From Physcia stellaris (Eukaryota; Ascomycota; Lecanoromycetes; Caliciales; Physciaceae), in contig JABSSW010000002.1 of NCBI GenBank assembly GCA_018902385.1, positions 434,001 through 498,000 on the forward strand: a stretch of DNA of 64,000 nucleotides. The letters are read 5' to 3'. Position numbers and translations under genes: made by a program. Below, piece after piece: positions 1 through 11,598 of the stretch. The notes beneath the pieces are model-generated. The model did no database searches and was not told the origin of the DNA. It worked only from the letters and a program-made list of their open reading frames with translations. How positions within the stretch are numbered: the first letter of the stretch is position 1; each line of letters starts with the position of its first letter.

Positions 1-102
1 AACTGTCAAACTCAACCTACTTTCAGCATGGGAGATAGTCGTCCAAGAATCGTGATCGAGACCGAAACCCCGGTCGTCGGGAGCAATGCCCCCGAGTTCT
101 AG
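1..102 (+). CDS. possible 3' end of a gene cut by the left edge
   Basis: The frame starting at base 1 is open for 33 codons and ends in TAG at 100-102. The peptide has an acidic, hydrophilic C-terminal look (it includes PRIVIETETPVVG). No domain can be recognised and the stretch is short, so it may be chance. It is the only open frame that reaches the left edge with plausible codon use. Confidence 0.3.
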   Translation, partial: NCQTQPTFSMGDSRPRIVIETETPVVGSNAPEF

Positions 103-901
103 TGTAGTTCTGACCCACGGTTGAGACGAAACACTATAGCAAAAAGCTCTTCTTAGTTCACAGAAATCGCAAGATCATATGCCTTTTCGTGGGACCTGAT
201 TCCGCCGCCAAGGCCATCTTCTCATGCCCGCTTCAAAGCCCATGTACCGTAGCCCGGGTTTCTATTGGCTTGTGCCAAGCAGCTGATTCTACTCGTACAC
301 CCCCACCGCAAAACCAAGCTCGTAATCTTCTACACCCCGGATCTAGGGCTGCGGATCAGGGCTACACCCCTGTGCACCCCTACTAGTATTGACCGCCTAC
401 ACTTCCACGGACATTCACATCACTCAACGGTCAGCAGACTTCCATAGCTGGAAGACTAAGGTACAACGAAGCCATCCGCTGCTCGCCGAGATGTCCGGAT
501 GCACAACCAGTTTGGCTGGTGGTTAGGCCTCGCGTGAGTTGGGGGATGGTCTCACAGGAAAGCATCTCCCATCGAGAGGTAATAATGGACGTGTGAGTCC
601 TGATTCCGGGTACCCAACAATACTTTTTGCGTACTCCGTACACATGTAACGATGCCTGCTGTGCAATAAAGGGAACGAGATTTCATGAGTGCATTGCAAT
701 CAAGGAATTCTTTGAATGAATTCATTGCTGGATATGGTACCAGCTCTCATTATTATTGAGTTAGTTAGTAAGTTATTGTGGGACTTCTAGCTACAACCAC
801 CTTGTTTGCTTTCTTTATTCGATGTTGTGACCGCGGATAAGATCATCTTATCCCAAATCTTTCAGGCTCCGATACCGACGCTGACAGAGGAGGCTTGCAC
901 C
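103..901. other. no gene seen
   Basis: Only short overlapping open frames occur here, none with recognisable protein sequence. I see no RNA gene, repeat or clear promoter motif. Confidence 0.5.
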
Positions 902-1744
902 CTAATGCTGATTTGAAAGTTGCGAGGGACTCTTAGCTGCTCTAACGAAGTTTAGCTTGTAGCCATCTCTCGGCTGAGGAGGTTGCGGCTTTGGCTTTGG
1001 CTTCTGTGGCCCTTGACCGCTCAAGGAGCATATGCTATCCACCTTGGCACTAAGCAGTACATCAATACACTCATCAAGATCCACTCCATAGCCATCTCTA
1101 GGCTGCGGAGGTTTCGGCTTTGGCTGTGGCTTCTTCGGCCCTTCGCCACCCAAGGTCCACATACCATTCCTCCCAGTATCAGGCAGCATGTCGGTCAAGT
1201 CGACTTCCACCTCATAGCCATCCCTAGGCTGTGGCGGCTTCGGTTTTGGGGCTGGCTTTTTCGGTCCCTCGCCACCCCAGGACAGGAGGGGTGCATCGGC
1301 GTAAGTACCAGGTGGGTCGGCAATGTATACGAATTCACGTGGTGGCTCGTAGGGTGGGACCCAGAGATCGGGATCGGTCTGGAGCATGGGAGCTGCAAGG
1401 ACATTGTGCAGGCGAAGGTGTGACTCGATGTCTGTGAAGTGGTCAGCTGGGTATTTACATGTAACAACGGCCCAATTACCTGCGATGAGGATCATTCTAT
1501 GGTTGCGAGACTGCCACAAGGCGACTAGACCGAGGACGAACATCAGAACGCCGAAGACAATGCCGGCGATTGCCTCGGGCGTCCATGATGACTGCTTGCC
1601 GAAGACGACGACTCGTAAAGTCTGACGCTGTGGGGCTGGCGCTGGGGCTGTTGCGGGTTCTTTGGAAAGGGTTTCGTTCATTGGACGCCCGGAGACCATC
1701 TTGACGATAGGCGTGGCTGAAGTCGGATGGGATACGGCTGACAT
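902..1744 (-). CDS. single-pass membrane protein with three proline/lysine-rich repeats
   Basis: A 280-residue protein of unknown function. The start is the first ATG of the frame (1744); the frame runs further upstream but has no ATG there. Residues 1-57 are Ala/Pro/Thr-rich. Residues 58-77 form one strongly hydrophobic helix (IAGIVFGVLMFVLGLVALW). The C-terminal half holds three copies of a block reading G-x-GPxKPxPKPxPPQPRDGY, at about 157-177, 199-219 and 243-262, separated by 21-23 less conserved acidic residues. The repeat period is about 42-44 residues. The PxxP-like, Lys-rich units could bind SH3 or other proline-recognition domains, but that is inference. No family was recognised and no intron is needed. 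The topology (short N-terminal part, one helix, long polar tail) is common among unnamed fungal membrane proteins. Confidence 0.6.
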   Translation of the reverse strand: MSAVSHPTSATPIVKMVSGRPMNETLSKEPATAPAPAPQRQTLRVVVFGKQSSWTPEAIAGIVFGVLMFVLGLVALWQSRNHRMILIAGNWAVVTCKYPADHFTDIESHLRLHNVLAAPMLQTDPDLWVPPYEPPREFVYIADPPGTYADAPLLSWGGEGPKKPAPKPKPPQPRDGYEVEVDLTDMLPDTGRNGMWTLGGEGPKKPQPKPKPPQPRDGYGVDLDECIDVLLSAKVDSICSLSGQGPQKPKPKPQPPQPRDGYKLNFVRAAKSPSQLSNQH

Positions 1745-2531
1745 GACCAATATTGATAGATGCCGGAGGGGATGTTGGATGTATGATGCTGTACAAAGAA
1801 TCTGCCCTACTGATTTGAGGGTGTGTGAGAAGAAGGCAAACACGGGGGCTCTGTAGGTCTTTTAATGGCACGTTTCGCTCCCAAGCGTTGAGCAGAAAGC
1901 AGTACATTGTTCGGATTGGCTGGAAAGCGTGGAAGCTTGCTGGTGAAGCTATCGAGCGTAGTCCTAAGCGATGATGCGTTGAGAGCCCAGACTATTGCAC
2001 AGGATGAATGCAAGCTCATAATCCATTCAGAGGCTTATGCCATGCGTTGACGCTTTGGCTGTTGTGGAGCATTAAAGCTTGCTCGCATGCGCTAACTCGT
2101 CACAGTTACACGCATCCTAGGCACTCGTCCTCAGGTATTTTTGAACGTTGTCGACTCGTGAGTCCTTGCTGGCCTTACTAGCCTCTCTAACCTCTCTAGG
2201 AGACGGTTGGTTACAAACATAGGAAGAGCACGCGCTGCAATAGCTATGGGTTTCCAACGCAAGATAAACGGTAGAGAGAATATACATATGATCATGGAAA
2301 AATCTGCCCATCAATTTCAATATTGAAGCTGACTACTAAAGCGATCAAACAGTGAAGTTGCTGGCTGCTATGTTATAAGGAACACAGAATACAGCCATCG
2401 TCTGTCGCCATTGTCACCAATCGATAAGTCTATCATAACTTCAACCAGAGACTCTTTGTAAGTGATGACCCATCTGGCTTAATTCCAATCTCTCGCATCG
2501 TCTGCAATTGTGTAAGGGCGCAGAAACTTGC
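1745..2531. other. intergenic, nothing recognised
   Basis: No open frame with credible coding content is present on either strand. The frames reaching 1843-2019 on the minus strand lack an ATG or recognisable sequence. Confidence 0.45.
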
Positions 2532-5460
2532 TCATCCATTGTTGAAAGGCTCCTGGTTTAGCGAACGAATGGTGTTGAAACCCGATTGAAGGAAGATTCT
2601 TACATCGTCCCCCTCATCGATATGTGAGACTGAAATACAAGAGCTGTTCGAAATATCTTTATTTGTTTCTGAGTGATCCATCATAGGCATCGTGTGTACT
2701 GAATAGGATTCACCAGCGAGATGTGAAAGCAGGAGATTTGTGACAGATGTATGGCCATATTGGTTGGCAAAGGCCAGCGCCGTAGTCCCTGGCGTATACG
2801 CCTCTACGTTAACCCCAGCTCCTCTTTCGATCAGGAGCTCTGCGATGCTCAGGTGTCCAAAAGTAGCTGCGTAATGAAGTGCCGTCCAACCATCAATATT
2901 TCTGGCTCTCAAATCAGCGAAATATACTAGAAGTGGTAGCGCTTTGCCACAACCGAGCATTGCTGCGAGATGCAATGGTGTTTCTTTTGTCAGTTCCGTC
3001 GCTTTGTTCACATCGCTACCAGCCATGATGAGTTGTCTGATACTTTCCGGTCGGTCGGACAGTACAGCCCAGTGTAGTGGAGTTTCTCCTGATGCTGTCA
3101 CTGCATTGGGATCAGCGCCATGCTGCAGCAAAAATGTAATTATATCCGATCGTCCCAGGGCCGAAGCATGGTGCAGAACATAGCTCTCTTCTGAATCCAG
3201 TCCAGGGCTGTAAGAAGCTCCTCGCTTTATGAACATTGTCGCTAAATCCCAATGCTGATTGCTCAATGCCTTAGATAAAGGAGATGCCATCGGCGAACAA
3301 TCTCTGCTATTAATATCGGCACCCATTTCGATGCAAATCTTACTCAATTCCAAAAACCCATAAATGGCACACTCATGAAGGACAGTGGTGCGCCATTGAA
3401 CCTGCGTGGTAGCGTTGGGAAGATTAATCTCTTCCTCGTCGATATATAAAATCTGATGGTGTGAGATTTTGAGGTATTCATCGATAACACCAGTGACGTA
3501 GAAGCTTTCAGACTCCGCGGCACGACAGTGCTTTGTCCAATTGGTTTCAGCATACTCCAAGAGACCCAGCGTGTTACTGGAAGAAAGGATATCGCCAGAT
3601 GTTGGTGGGTTTTGTGATTGCCGAAGCTGGCACTGAGTATGCCAAGTCAACACACGCACGCAAGTTAATGCTAGCATTTCTTGAGCCCCATCGCAACTGA
3701 GTGTGGTACTCATACGGTGGATATCAGATTCCAGGAGCCTTCGCACCTCCTGATGAACGAACCTTACGAAATGCTTGTGATCTATGGTTACTAGCCCTCC
3801 ACAAATATAGGTGATGGATCCCCAAAGATTGTCTATCAAGCGACTTTCGACATATGTTGGTCCAACCGTTGAGGTAGGAAGATGCCAGTAGACATGCATC
3901 GCAGCCTTTAGTTCTTGCACAGTCAAAGGCTGGTTCGCCCACAATAGCCAGGCAAATATTCGACTCGCAAGAGCTTCTCTCTCGGACGTTATGTTCCCCA
4001 AAAGCTGTCTAACATCAATCATTGTTAGGATTGGCGAACACAAAGGTTCAGGATCATCGCCAGAATCCAGCCCAAGCATGTCCTCTTGTTGGCAAAGCGC
4101 TAAATGACGAGTGAACGCACGTATTTCGTAAGAATGATATGGAAATTTTTTGACTGGTTGTATTTGGCTGCCCGGGATATCTGTCCAAGCATGGTTTGGT
4201 CCTAGATTAATTCGTTGCAGGCATCTGCAGAATGTATCGAAACCATCGATTGTCGAGCTAAGGAGACCTTTTCGTTCTGTGAAACAGTCGCTCAACTCAA
4301 TGAGAGCGATTTCAAGCATTCGTACAAACCGAATATTTTTGATGCACCCTTCTGAGACGCTGAGGTGAGAGATATGGGATGGTGTGCCCGAGAGGGACCA
4401 AGAATAGCCGTTCCCAATATTATCCCAACTCCTTGAGCTCTCACAAAGGCAATGGCAGACGATAGTTTTGTCTTCACTTCTGGGGCTTAGCCATTGCCTC
4501 TCAAGACCATTGGTGCTCATGCACGCCAATGGATCGGTACATATCTCCCTATAATTCTGCATGGGCTGAGTTCGCCGAAACCAGTACGAAGTCTTAGCAC
4601 AGATCCTAGCAAAACGGTTTGTAGCTACCTCATCAACCGCCTCGTCATCTGGTTTGAACATCTGCAATGGCCTTCTGTGCAGGAAATTGCGCCATTGAGA
4701 CGTAGTTTCAAAATTTGGACTACTTATGAAAATCTGTTTCAAAAGATTAGCGCTGTTTACATTCAGTGCGCCTTGGAGAGTTAATTACCACCCCACGGAG
4801 ATATCTACAAAGCCAAGATGACATCCCATACTTCTGAGACTCGAGTAGAGCCTGTGCCTGTAAGCAACAAGGTTTCTACCCTGTTGAAATACTCACCTGT
4901 TTGACCACAAGGCCCCCAATACTGTAAGCCACCAATATGGTGGGACACCTGTAATCCTGACACAACTTGTTATTATTCTAAGAACTGATGTCCTGATAGT
5001 TGTGATGATACCTCAGAACAGTTCTCTGCCATTGCTGTTGACAACATCTTTGCAGATATGTCGATATATGTTTTGCCTTTGAAGTGATTTTGCGACCAGT
5101 GTCTTCCATCGTCTACCCAACTGCGTATACGCGAGCTCGGGCGCAGGCAATGCAAGGTGTTGATCAAATAGTTATGTGATTCCTCCGTCTGGGTCCACAG
5201 TGTGTCTGGCACTTCATCAAGACCGTCTACAATGACGAATACAAGGCTACAGGGTATTAGCCATTGATATGATTAGGTGTCGGTTTCGACTTACTCGGAC
5301 TCAACTGCTGAAGTCATTTGCGGTTCATACACTGTATTCATCCCAAGAAATTTCCCCATCTTGGATGCAGAGATGATATCGACACCCCCGGCTTTAAGTC
5401 AAGGTTGAGATATTGGGGATAGTAAATTTTACGATTGAACAATCATCTTAGGTATCAGGC
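2532..5460 (-). pseudogene. NACHT/ankyrin NLR-like gene, probably degenerate
   Basis: Fungal NLR-like proteins are STAND ATPases of non-self recognition: N-terminal effector, NACHT, winged helix, then repeats. Here the minus strand carries the C-terminal parts in one long frame of 736 codons (2532-4742). A winged-helix-like segment (ASRIFAWLLWANQPLTVQEL) lies around residue 260. About six ankyrin repeats lie around residues 445-680 (for example ETPLHWAVL and WTALHYAATFGHLSIAELLI). The frame has no ATG at its upstream end. Further upstream, about 5190-5250, is a Walker B-like stretch (LVFVIVDGLDEV). It is preceded by a plausible 48-nt intron with a GTAAGT donor. I could not find a Walker A, and the segment between Walker B and the winged helix does not look like a NACHT domain in any frame. 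The gene is therefore most likely decayed, or heavily intron-split. A short acidic tail follows the repeats. It points away from the next ankyrin gene. Confidence 0.5.
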
Positions 5461-5782
5461 CAAAATATCTCAGAGAAGTAAGGGAAGCACTGCCTACTAG
5501 GCATTTCTTGAAACGTAATATCTGGGAAGAGAAAAAGCCACAGCCTTGCATGAGGATATGTATGCCACTGGTAATCTTCTACCTCCCAACGAGGCAGTAG
5601 CTCCGACGTCTCGCCCAATGAGGCACTAACTCCGACTTTCGATTACCGCGCTGCGCGGCAGGATTGGATCATGTCCGATTACACTGTTCATCCGATTGGC
5701 GGACGAGATATACACGTTAAACAGGTCATCGAGAGCCATGAAGCGACAGAGCGATGACGCGCTGAAGCGGCAAAGCACTGAA

Positions 5783-5820
5783 GCGATGGAGCGATGGAGC
5801 GATGGAGCGATTGGAGCGAT
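5783..5820. repeat. short tandem repeat, 8-bp unit GCGATGGA
   Basis: Three exact copies of GCGATGGA are followed by a one-base variant copy and a partial one. Looser copies of the same motif extend upstream to about 5740. It lies between the two degenerate ankyrin genes. Confidence 0.8.
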
Positions 5821-6099
5821 CATGCATCACGGCGCAGAAGCGAAGCACCAGATATTTGAGGACGCTTAACGAGCCAATGACAAAAAAATGAGGCTGGACC
5901 GATAGCCAATGTGGTCAGATAGCAAGAAGGCTGTCTCAATGCAACACGGCGTCGTGGCTGTGCACTCCCCACAATTGTAATGGGTTGATCCATCCGATGA
6001 TGGATGCCAGCCTGATTTCGTAAAGAATCTTAGCAGCTTTTGTCAGATCAGCTATTGAGCCTCCTGGACGCCTCGAGTTGTGGCACCGAATCCTACATC

Positions 6100-8011
6100 A
6101 TGCAACGTACTCGTACCCTCAGAGCTTGTATCTATTGTCGACTGGATCGAAATAACGTGCGTTAATAGAGCCTCCATAGTAGAGCTACGTCACTTACAGA
6201 TTTCCGTATCGGAGATCATGAACCTTCTGCTAACAATTAGTAGTCCGGCTGCATACATCCGGCGAAGGAGGGAAAATTGGGCATTTGCACGCGTTGTGCC
6301 CAGAAGGACTTCCCATGTGGCCCCTACGAGCTCAAAGAAGAGTCAGAACGCTATTTGACTGCTCAAAAGCCAGGCCAACACTACCTTCTTACATTGAAAA
6401 CGACAAAGTCGAGCTGAACAGGTCTGTTCCAACCAGCAATACTCGGAATCGGGATGCACTGCAGATGCAACAAGAGGAAGGTGAGATCCTGGATTCGCAT
6501 TATAATGGACTATCAACATCGGGAACCTCAATGGAAGGCCTGCTAGTGGGAACGTCAACCCCGTGGAACTCGCAGGAACCTATAGATCCTCATCTTGAAA
6601 ACCTATCTCACGATTTCTTTGACCTGCCCCCACTCCAACCGCCGAGGCCGCAAGCCCAACTCTCTCGAGATATTCAGGACCACGGGCGGAGTCGAACCGA
6701 AGCGACGATTACCGTGGCCAGCATTGTTGGCCCGGAGGGGAAATAGATACCAAATCACCGTATGTAATTTGTGGAAATGACAACCATGTTCGACAAAGAC
6801 TTGGCTGACCTATCTGATGTCCAGTTTTGTGGCTTACGAAGTACTAAGGTTGTATCAAGAGCATATAAAGACGTTGCGGAAGGATCTTGAAGCTCGTGAT
6901 GGTCTGAGCCAGTCAGCTTTTCATACTATGAACGACGCAAGCGAGAAAATTCAGAAGGAGATTGGCCATATGGTGGCTAGTATGGTAGACTTATACCACA
7001 TAGCATAGAAGTCTAGCCATGTTGACCGGGTAAAGTGGATGAGTCCGTATGTGTAAAGAGCAATGGTGGATACCGATTATCTCCCGCCGGAGCAACGGAA
7101 AGACGAGCTCCTCGGAATAATGTATTTCCACCGAAGATGCAAGGATACCATGGCAGTCGACAAGGTTTTGCATAATTTGATGCAGCTTGGCATGGTCGAT
7201 TCTGCGACCAAGCCGACGGCAGCAGATTTGTTCGCCGAATCCATGGAATCATTTCCCCAGAGCCCTGTCACGGGCGAAAATGGCATCGGCAACAATGTCC
7301 TACCCCGTCTTCACTACCTTGTCAGCTTGGGGATCATCGCGCTCATGCCAGCACTGCAGATATTCGCCGCTGGTAAGAAAACCCCGAAGTTGGACATGTT
7401 TAACCGCAACCTCCTACACGTAGCTGCTGAGAGAGGATACACTTTGATCTTGGAGCATCTTCTCAATCTTACTAAGTCTCACCCAACCTTCATATTGGAC
7501 ATCGAGGCTCGGGATGTCGCTTTGAGGACTCCTATGTGTCTGGCCGTTCTTCACGGTCATGAATCTTCCTATCGGTTTCTTAGACGATGGGGAGCTAAGC
7601 TCGATGTACGCGATGACACCAGCCATTCGCTACTAGCTAGCGCTGCGAGCGGTAACCACATCGGGATCATGAAAGATCTAATTGAGGCAGGGTAAGCACG
7701 ATTAAATTTTCAAGTTATTGCAGTGCAGCTTGATCGTGTCTTTCTTGCTCCAAGGGGTTGCGTACCTTCTCCCTTCAAGGTCAATGCTTATTCATGGGTT
7801 TTAGACGCCCCGTCAACGAGAATGTCCTGGGAGGAGCATACCAGCCACTTCATGCTGCCGCAGAGAAAGGTCATCTAGAAGCAGTGCAGCTCTTAATTAA
7901 GAAGGAGCACGTCCTAGACTTCTGAAGATGCCTGAAAAGAAGAAAGCGTCCCAATTAGCACGAGACAATGGCTTCACAATTGTTGCCGACGCAATCGACG
8001 AGGCCGGCTGA
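6100..8011 (+). pseudogene. zinc-cluster-like / ankyrin repeat gene, probably broken
   Basis: The ATG at 6100 opens a short exon reading MQRTRTLRACIYCRLDRNN. A phase-0 GT donor follows at 6157. The AG at 6243 leads into a segment with a second cysteine cluster (CTRCAQKDFPC), so together they resemble a Zn2Cys6 domain with spacing C-x2-C-x8-C-x11-C-x2-C-x6-C; the x8 is longer than the usual x6. Downstream are a Ser/Pro-rich region (about 6360-6745), a helical segment (6830-7005), and ankyrin repeats in 7063-7695 (for example NLLHVAAERGYTLILEHLL). After a GTAAGC donor near 7692, a last ankyrin segment (PLHAAAEKGHLEAVQLLI) and an ankyrin-type tail (KKKASQLARDNGF) fall in different frames about 7800-8011. 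Several frame changes are not explained by good introns, so I treat the gene as degenerate. Zn2Cys6 plus ankyrin suggests a nuclear regulator, by inference only. Confidence 0.4.
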
Positions 8012-8766
8012 ATATATCAGGCTTGATAAGACATCATACCTCCGGCGAGCTGCTTTACACTGATTGTGGGTAAGTAATGCTGGCTTAGTGACAGTAGCAG
8101 TCACTATGCTTATCTCTAGACTTACTCAACATCTTTACAGTTTGGTAGTGGTGACCCAATTCATTAATACCCGGAAATCGATTTCAGCCCAGGCTTGACC
8201 CTACATCCAGGATAGTCTGAGGAGTGATACCATCTTCTAAACGACACCTTACTATCAGCAAGTTGAATACACGACCAGTTGGGAGCACCCAATGTCAGGT
8301 GACGTCTTGGGTAAATACAACTTGCACCTCAAAAGCTTCGCTGGTTCCAGTAACCACGATATATTGACTTAGGAGGAAGTAATAGCGTCTTCTCCGTGAG
8401 AAGACGTTGGATCTTGCGACGAAGCTGCCAAGCCGCCGGCGATGCGGTGACGAGAGGCGACACTCCCGTCGAGTCAAGTCCGATTAGACGCAACAGGGTA
8501 CAGGGGGTTTCCTAGCCGCCGCCGACAGTCAGTGGGGGTACTCCCCCTTTTGAGGTGTGAATATTGCTGGATCGGAGACCTTGATGGTGAGGATAGATGT
8601 ATTTAATGACTTATGCATCGAGATACATATGACCTTTTACTGTGTACGGAAAGCGCCGGAAAATTTGACTGGCAACTTCCTTTCACGTGCTGTAAACTTT
8701 TCAATGAGTGGAAAATGATGAAGTGAGGAGAGTTCTACCCGTATTCAACGAAGCAACCTCCGTCCA
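8012..8766. other. intergenic, nothing recognised
   Basis: No credible gene. The sequence includes a purine-rich stretch and short frames that lack recognisable protein. Confidence 0.45.
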
Positions 8767-9387
8767 TCAAACAGGCTCTTGCCGACTCCACCTCCATCCC
8801 CCGAGTTTCCCTATTGCACCTTCCCTCCAAGTCTTCCTTTTCTCCTTTTGTTCCTTCCCATCATCACCTCTGTCCCTCCCGACCCCCTTATATCCGTCCC
8901 CAAGCTCTGCCCTCGACTCCTCTGCCGCCAATTCAACACCTTCTCCTTCACCAACTTCACACCTTGCATCGCCAGTCTCCATCTCCGCCGCTTCCCTGCC
9001 CCCAGCCATCTCGATTATCTCTTGCGTGGCATCCAGCTCCATCTTCAAGTTCTGGTACCTCGAACTCCAATACGCTTTCTGGTATGACTGTGGTGCTCGT
9101 GATTCCCAGTTGGGACCCAAGCGCTTCTCTTGTCGGCGTTTCAAAAAGATCAGCCCCAAAGGTATGATTGCCAGCACGGAGAGTACAGGCATGACTATGC
9201 CTACGAGGGCCTTCGCCTGTGTGCGGTAAATGGTTTCGTGAAATGCATATGTTGGCGATGGGTAAGCTGCTTCATTGGGATCGGTGGAAGATATAGAAAT
9301 TCCAGATGGATTTCCGGTTGGTGCCGGTATGGCGACGACAGTCAAAACGGACAGCAAAGCTGCTACTAGTGTGTTTTCGATGATCAT
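8767..9387 (-). CDS. secreted-type single-pass membrane protein, unknown function
   Basis: A 206-residue protein in one exon. Residues 1-20 are a clear signal peptide (MIIENTLVAALLSVLTVVAI) followed by a Pro/Ser/Thr-rich ectodomain of about 35 residues. A single membrane helix lies at about 58-82 and is followed at once by basic residues (FLKRRQEKRL), giving an outside-N, inside-C orientation. The cytosolic tail is highly charged, Glu/Lys/Arg-rich and low in complexity, and ends in a Trp-containing basic stretch. This layout resembles fungal cell-wall-sensor-like proteins (Wsc/Mid2 topology), but no cysteine-rich WSC domain is present, so that name is not justified. The next gene at 10480-11598 on the same strand has the same topology. 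Confidence 0.6.
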   Translation of the reverse strand: MIIENTLVAALLSVLTVVAIPAPTGNPSGISISSTDPNEAAYPSPTYAFHETIYRTQAKALVGIVMPVLSVLAIIPLGLIFLKRRQEKRLGPNWESRAPQSYQKAYWSSRYQNLKMELDATQEIIEMAGGREAAEMETGDARCEVGEGEGVELAAEESRAELGDGYKGVGRDRGDDGKEQKEKRKTWREGAIGKLGGWRWSRQEPV

Positions 9388-10479
9388 AATAAATGTGATA
9401 TAGCTTTTGGCATATTCGGGGAGCAGGCAGGAAGCATTGCTTGATATAGGTAGGGAGCCACGGTCTCAGGCATAAGGATAGCCGAACAAGGCAAGATGAA
9501 CCATTTACCCTCTTCGTATCTCCGCACCATTGCTGATGAGTGTACGACAAGGAGATCGCAGGCCCAAGATTGTTACCCATGGCGATCGTGAAAGAAGCGT
9601 GAAAGGAACGCGGACCGCTTAAGGCAAGTGCCGACGGCTGTCATACAAGGCGTCGAGCTGCACCTCCAGCGGAGAAGCGCCCCTAATAGTTACCGCAACG
9701 GCCTTCAAGTAGCCCGGATCACGCATTTTGAGGCTGCTCATTGCAGATTAAGCGTTCTCGATGCATGAAAACGCCTTCCAGGCTGCGAAATGGTGACACG
9801 CATCGCAAACAAACGAATGGGGACCTGATCGAATGAACAATCAATGATCACCGTGGGTTCATGCTGTACTCTTTGCTAAAACCTCTGCAGCCTTTCAACT
9901 TCTGACACCTTTTAGAGACAGCTTGAGTGGTAGATCTCGAAATTCCATCGATCTAAGAATCTGGTCTCGCGGGACTTTCGCCGAGCATTTTTGCCGTTAT
10001 TTTTCTAAATAATAGTCTTACATCGATAGCGTGAGTCCTCAAAGCACACTGTGTACTTGCTCGCAAGAAATACATAGAGAAGAATCAAAGGAGATGGAGC
10101 CGTCCAGTGGTTCTGGCAAGGCGCCCACCTTGACAAATTTGAGTGCCGAATTGTGGAGTGAAGAGATCGTTGGCCACTTAAGAAGCATAGCGAATTCAGA
10201 ACTGCATTTGCAATACATTCAGAGACGAACATCCCAAACGTAATCTTGACCTGACCATGAATCCATCTGATTGCGGCACTCATTGACGTCTGGGGCGGAA
10301 GAAGATGTCCAGGGTTGAACCTCAGGCTTTGTAAGACATAAGATGCAAGATCTTGGAAACGTCGGATCATATCAAATATTAGATCGAGCACAACAACAAG
10401 AAGCGGTTGAGCAATCTGATGAGCAGCACCTCAGCTAGCTCAGTCCTAGGAGCTTAGTTCACTGCTTGGTTCGATACCT
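9388..10479. other. intergenic, nothing recognised
   Basis: The minus-strand frame at 10005-10391 and the plus-strand frame at 10031-10243 overlap each other and have no recognisable sequence. I leave both out as genes. Confidence 0.45.
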
Positions 10480-11598
10480 CTAAGCTCTTGCCGAGTACTG
10501 GTTCCCCGCTCCCGGTCGATGTGCATTTTGGTCGCCTTCCTCACTCATCTCAAATCTCGATTGCTCTGCTCCTAGCTCATACCTGCTCTGGTCTGCGTGA
10601 AGCTCTGGCTTCAGCGGGGAAACGATGTGAGAGGCTCCGTTGGCGTTGTCTCCAGCAGGGCCGCTTGACTGTGCTGCTGAATGAGCCGCTCTCACTTTTC
10701 GTCGACGATAAATAAGCACCCCTGAAATGAGAAGGAAGACCGTGACAACTGGCAGTATGGTAGCAAGAGCGATTACTGTTGGACGTCTATGCTCGAGTAT
10801 TGTACGATCCGACGTAGCTTTGGGTGTGGGCAAAGGCAACGTTATCGTTCCTGAGTTGACAATCACTGATGATTTTAGATTAGCATTACCCTGCTCTAAA
10901 TATGATTGATCTTTAGAAGCATCTAAATTGGGAAATTGAACTTCAAAGCAGGTATTTAAGATTGATGAAAGCATTCAAAGAATACATACCGCCCGAGCTG
11001 AAGCTTGAAGTTGAATCTAGCGTCGTAAGAGCGGCAACTGCGAAACAACTCGAGTATCCCAGGACATCCTCAATTCGGCTTGCAGCGAAATCATCAAGCT
11101 TAGTCCCCGCAAGTGTGGTCCCGAGGCTAATGGTATGGATGGTACCTGTGACTGGAGGCTGGGTGGTTGTGAGACATTTACCAGTGGATCCCTCCCCACC
11201 AATAAGGTAGCTTTGTAAAGCTGAAGTTACAGAATATTCGCTAAACTCAATGAAAGAAGATGATTCAGTCCTGTGAGGTCAACCTAAGTATGCGTACGGT
11301 TTCCGTTTTGAATAGCATCTGTTAAAGCTTACGACCTATATTTAGCGTTGATCAAGCATCCGATACCGCATCCTGTAGTGCTAACGGTAAGGTTGTCGAT
11401 TGGTACGAGGGAGGGTGAAGAAAGGTCAGCGTTAGAAGTAATGATGATACCCAAATCTATCATTAATCTCTTAGATCTTACATAGTGCATGCATTATGCT
11501 AACATACCCGGGGCATCAGAAGTCGAGCTACCTCTAGCACCATGAACTTGAGGCGCCAGCAAAGCGATAAACCATAGGACATACAACATTGTAAGCAT
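10480..11598 (-). CDS. single-pass type I membrane protein, four exons
   Basis: Exons 11598-11508, 11456-11333, 11270-10990 and 10940-10480 join in phase through GT..AG introns of 49-62 nt, giving 318 residues. The start ATG is followed by a signal peptide (MLTMLYVLWFIALLAPQVHG). The ectodomain (about 25-218) is Ser/Thr-rich with few cysteines, including a small CGIGC motif. One helix at about 220-242 is followed by a YRRRK stop-transfer. The cytosolic tail contains two related motifs, RYELGAEQS and RFEMSEEGD. The last acceptor has an alternative 29 nt downstream that also keeps phase. No family was recognised. The topology suggests a plasma-membrane sensor or wall-anchored protein, by inference only. 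It is the last gene before the AT-rich block. Confidence 0.6.

Noticed and set aside
5783-5820. CRISPR-like array
   Set aside because: The 8-bp units are directly adjacent with no spacers; it is a simple tandem repeat in a eukaryotic genome.
10005-10391. Minus-strand 128-codon frame
   Set aside because: No signal peptide, domain or recognisable motif; it overlaps another frame of equal quality on the other strand.
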